64,000 nucleotides of DNA, from positions 1 through 64,000 of the forward strand of contig NZ_HG916853.1 in assembly GCF_000577275.2 (NCBI RefSeq). The letters run 5' to 3'. Below the pieces are notes generated by a model, which worked only from the letters and a program-made list of their open reading frames with translations, did not search any database and had not been told where the DNA came from. The DNA is from Rhizobium favelukesii. GTDB lineage: Bacteria > Pseudomonadota > Alphaproteobacteria > Rhizobiales > Rhizobiaceae. The stretch's first letter is position 1. Each line of letters opens with the position of its first letter. Below, piece by piece: positions 62,779-64,000 of this stretch. The position numbers and the translations under genes were made by a program.

Positions 62779-63186
62779 CCTCGTCGCTGGGGTCCTGCAA
62801 ATTGGTGCAGACAACAAACTCGCATTTATCGAATCTGGACCGACAGAAGTCGCGAACCTCCTTCAACACGTCTAAGCGAAGGAGTGGCTCGCCACCCTGA
62901 AACTCGACCTTGATCCTCTTCGTGGACAGTCCGTCCAGGAACCGGATCACCGCCTTCAGGGTCTCATCAGTCCAATCGAACCCCGGTGTTTTCTCATTTA
63001 CCCTCGAGACCTGACAGTAGCCGCAGGCGAGGTTGCAGCGCAGGGACGGGACGAGAATAACGTAGTCGAGGTCACCGGGGGTGTAGAGACGGCTGGCGAA
63101 CCGATATTCAAAACCTGCATAAGCGAGGTCGCCCGGTTCCTGAAATGCATGGCCGTTCGCTTCTAAAAATTCCGTATCGCCTTCAG
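62779..63186 (-). pseudogene. Radical SAM protein fragment (HxsB-like), cut at both ends
   Basis: The minus strand encodes LVPSLRCNLACGYCQVSRVN, a CxxxCxxC radical-SAM iron-sulfur site followed by QVSR, as in the HxsB maturase of His-Xaa-Ser peptide systems, then VEFQGGEPLLRLDVLKEV. The 5' end is removed by the IS630 copy at 63187 and the 3' end by the Tn3 right end. Only about 135 codons survive. No HxsC, HxsD or HxsA partner is in the window. Confidence 0.6.
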
Positions 63187-63205
63187 TAATACCAACATGC
63201 ATTGA

Positions 63206-63760
63206 TCAAAACCGATGCGCCCACTCGCGCAGTCCAATGGACATTATCTTCCAGGGTTGCGCGACGAGTTTGTTCCAGGCGGCACAGCAGTGAGCGACGA
63301 TGTCCTCGTAGTCTGTGAAGATGCGGTTCGACAGCCAGTTGTCCCTCATAAACTGCCAGACGTTTTCGACAGGGTTCAATTCAGGCGAACGCGGCGGCAA
63401 GAACAGCAATGTGATGTTGTCAGGGACGCTGAGCTTCGGCGTGACGTGCCATCCGGCTTGATCGAGGATGAGGACCGCGTGAGCGCCGTCATCGACTGCC
63501 TGGCTGATTTCCAGCAGATGTTGATTCATGGCGTCGGTATCGCAATAGGGCAATACGAGGCCCGCGCCCTTACCTTTCTTGGGGCAGATGGCACCGAAGA
63601 TGTACGCCCACATCGTCCGTTGATCCAGCGGCGCTGAAGGTCGGGTGCCACGGCGAGCCCATCGGCGGGTGATCTTGTTTTTCTGACCTATGCGCGCCTC
63701 GTCGGCCCACCAGAGTTCGATCTCGGTATTCTTCGGGAGGCTGCTTCTGATGGCTGCCAA
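63206..63760 (-). CDS. IS630 transposase catalytic part, copy B
   Basis: Same protein as at 51714-52268, with the DDE motifs WWADEARIG, LILDQAGWHV and PELNPVENVW. Confidence 0.88.
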   Translation of the reverse strand: MAAIRSSLPKNTEIELWWADEARIGQKNKITRRWARRGTRPSAPLDQRTMWAYIFGAICPKKGKGAGLVLPYCDTDAMNQHLLEISQAVDDGAHAVLILDQAGWHVTPKLSVPDNITLLFLPPRSPELNPVENVWQFMRDNWLSNRIFTDYEDIVAHCCAAWNKLVAQPWKIMSIGLREWAHRF

Positions 63761-64000
63761 TGCGGCAGGGAACTCTTTTTAAAAGCGTCCACTTCGGGTT
63801 CATTCTGGGCGTAGTGGCGCGGCCGGGCAGACAGCTTGGCAAAGCCGAGAGCCTTCAATTCGCGACCAACCGTGGTCTCGTCCATCGAGATCCGGAATTC
63901 CTGGAAGATCCATTGGACCAGATCCTTGCGCCGCCACCGAACGACACCGTGGATAGCCGGGATCGGACCACGCTCTACAATCTTGGCCAAGGCCTGGCGC
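63688..64000 (-). CDS. IS630 transposase N-terminal part, copy B (partial)
   Basis: Corresponds to the C-terminal end of the OrfA frame of copy A, and runs off the window edge. Confidence 0.8.
   Translation of the reverse strand, partial: RQALAKIVERGPIPAIHGVVRWRRKDLVQWIFQEFRISMDETTVGRELKALGFAKLSARPRHYAQNEPEVDAFKKSSLPHWQPSEAASRRIPRSNSGGPTRRA

Larger units (their letters stand above)
63187..64000 (-). mobile_element. IS630-family element, copy B (continues past the window)
   Basis: Identical by eye to 51695-52508 and in the same orientation. The two copies bracket 11.5 kb. Confidence 0.85.

Noticed and set aside
1..64000. CRISPR array
   Set aside because: No regularly spaced short repeats with variable spacers; the only tandem array is the 547-bp DUF1007 unit.
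1..64000. tRNA or rRNA genes
   Set aside because: No cloverleaf with a GTTCRA-type T-loop, and no conserved rRNA stretches were noticed on either strand.

Overview
The window looks like part of a large repABC plasmid from an alphaproteobacterium of the order Hyphomicrobiales (the Rhizobium, Agrobacterium, Ensifer and Mesorhizobium relatives). The evidence is a complete repA-repB-repC unit with two 16-bp parS-type sites and an antisense-RNA locus, GC-rich coding style, and many gene families typical of rhizobial accessory plasmids (DUF1403, DUF930, DUF1007, plasmid ScpB). The window starts exactly on the repA start codon, as is common when a circular plasmid sequence has been rotated to repA.

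Layout. 0-3.8 kb: replication and partitioning. 4.1-8.2 kb: a two-gene nuclease plus helicase unit resembling the Hachiman/AbpAB anti-phage systems, whose helicase carries a frameshift near its 5' end. 8.3-14.6 kb: two tyrosine recombinases, each with a spaced palindrome upstream, a CYTH-CHAD gene bracketed by two copies of an integrase 3' end, a DUF1403 gene and scpB. 14.7-16.6 kb: a DUF1007 gene in an exact threefold tandem repeat of 547 bp. 16.9-21.3 kb: a DUF930 gene, fragments of scpB and of a multicopper oxidase, small membrane and secreted proteins, and a decayed IS30-type transposase. 21.3-31.6 kb: a copper-handling cluster (Cys-rich exported proteins, FixH/YtkA-like protein, CusB and CusA, a second multicopper oxidase, DUF411, TlpA and SCO proteins). 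CusB is split by an IS630 element and CusA has lost an internal segment. 32.5-35.1 kb: a MerR regulator divergent from a ZntA-type P-type ATPase, with a clear MerR operator between them.

The right half is dominated by mobile DNA. A 4.5-kb Tn3-family transposon carries a methyltransferase (35.2-39.7 kb). A 310-bp repeat with a YjzC-like gene occurs on both sides of a 10-kb block (39.7 and 50.2 kb). That block holds an IS3-family element with IS66 inserted in orfA and IS110 in orfB, a broken P-loop ATPase, and an overlapping gene pair encoding a coiled-coil DUF2130 nuclease-like protein and a ParB-like protein. A LuxI synthase with a lux-box-like site lies at 50.8-51.6 kb. A LuxR regulator lies at 55.3-56.1 kb, with an IS630 and an IS91 element between them. 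A second Tn3-family transposon (57.0-62.8 kb, 44-bp inverted repeats) has a frameshifted transposase, a 522-residue passenger of unknown role and a resolvase. A radical-SAM (HxsB-like) fragment and a second copy of the same IS630 element close the window.

Working parts appear to be plasmid maintenance, Zn/Cd/Pb export, periplasmic copper oxidation and chaperoning, AHL synthesis and several transposases. Many accessory genes are broken by single-base frameshifts, deletions or insertions. This fits an accumulating, recombining plasmid region, but some frameshifts may be sequencing errors. The candidates most worth pursuing as poorly described systems are the DUF2130/ParB/P-loop ATPase cluster and the recombinase/DUF1403/ScpB module with its dif-like palindromes.
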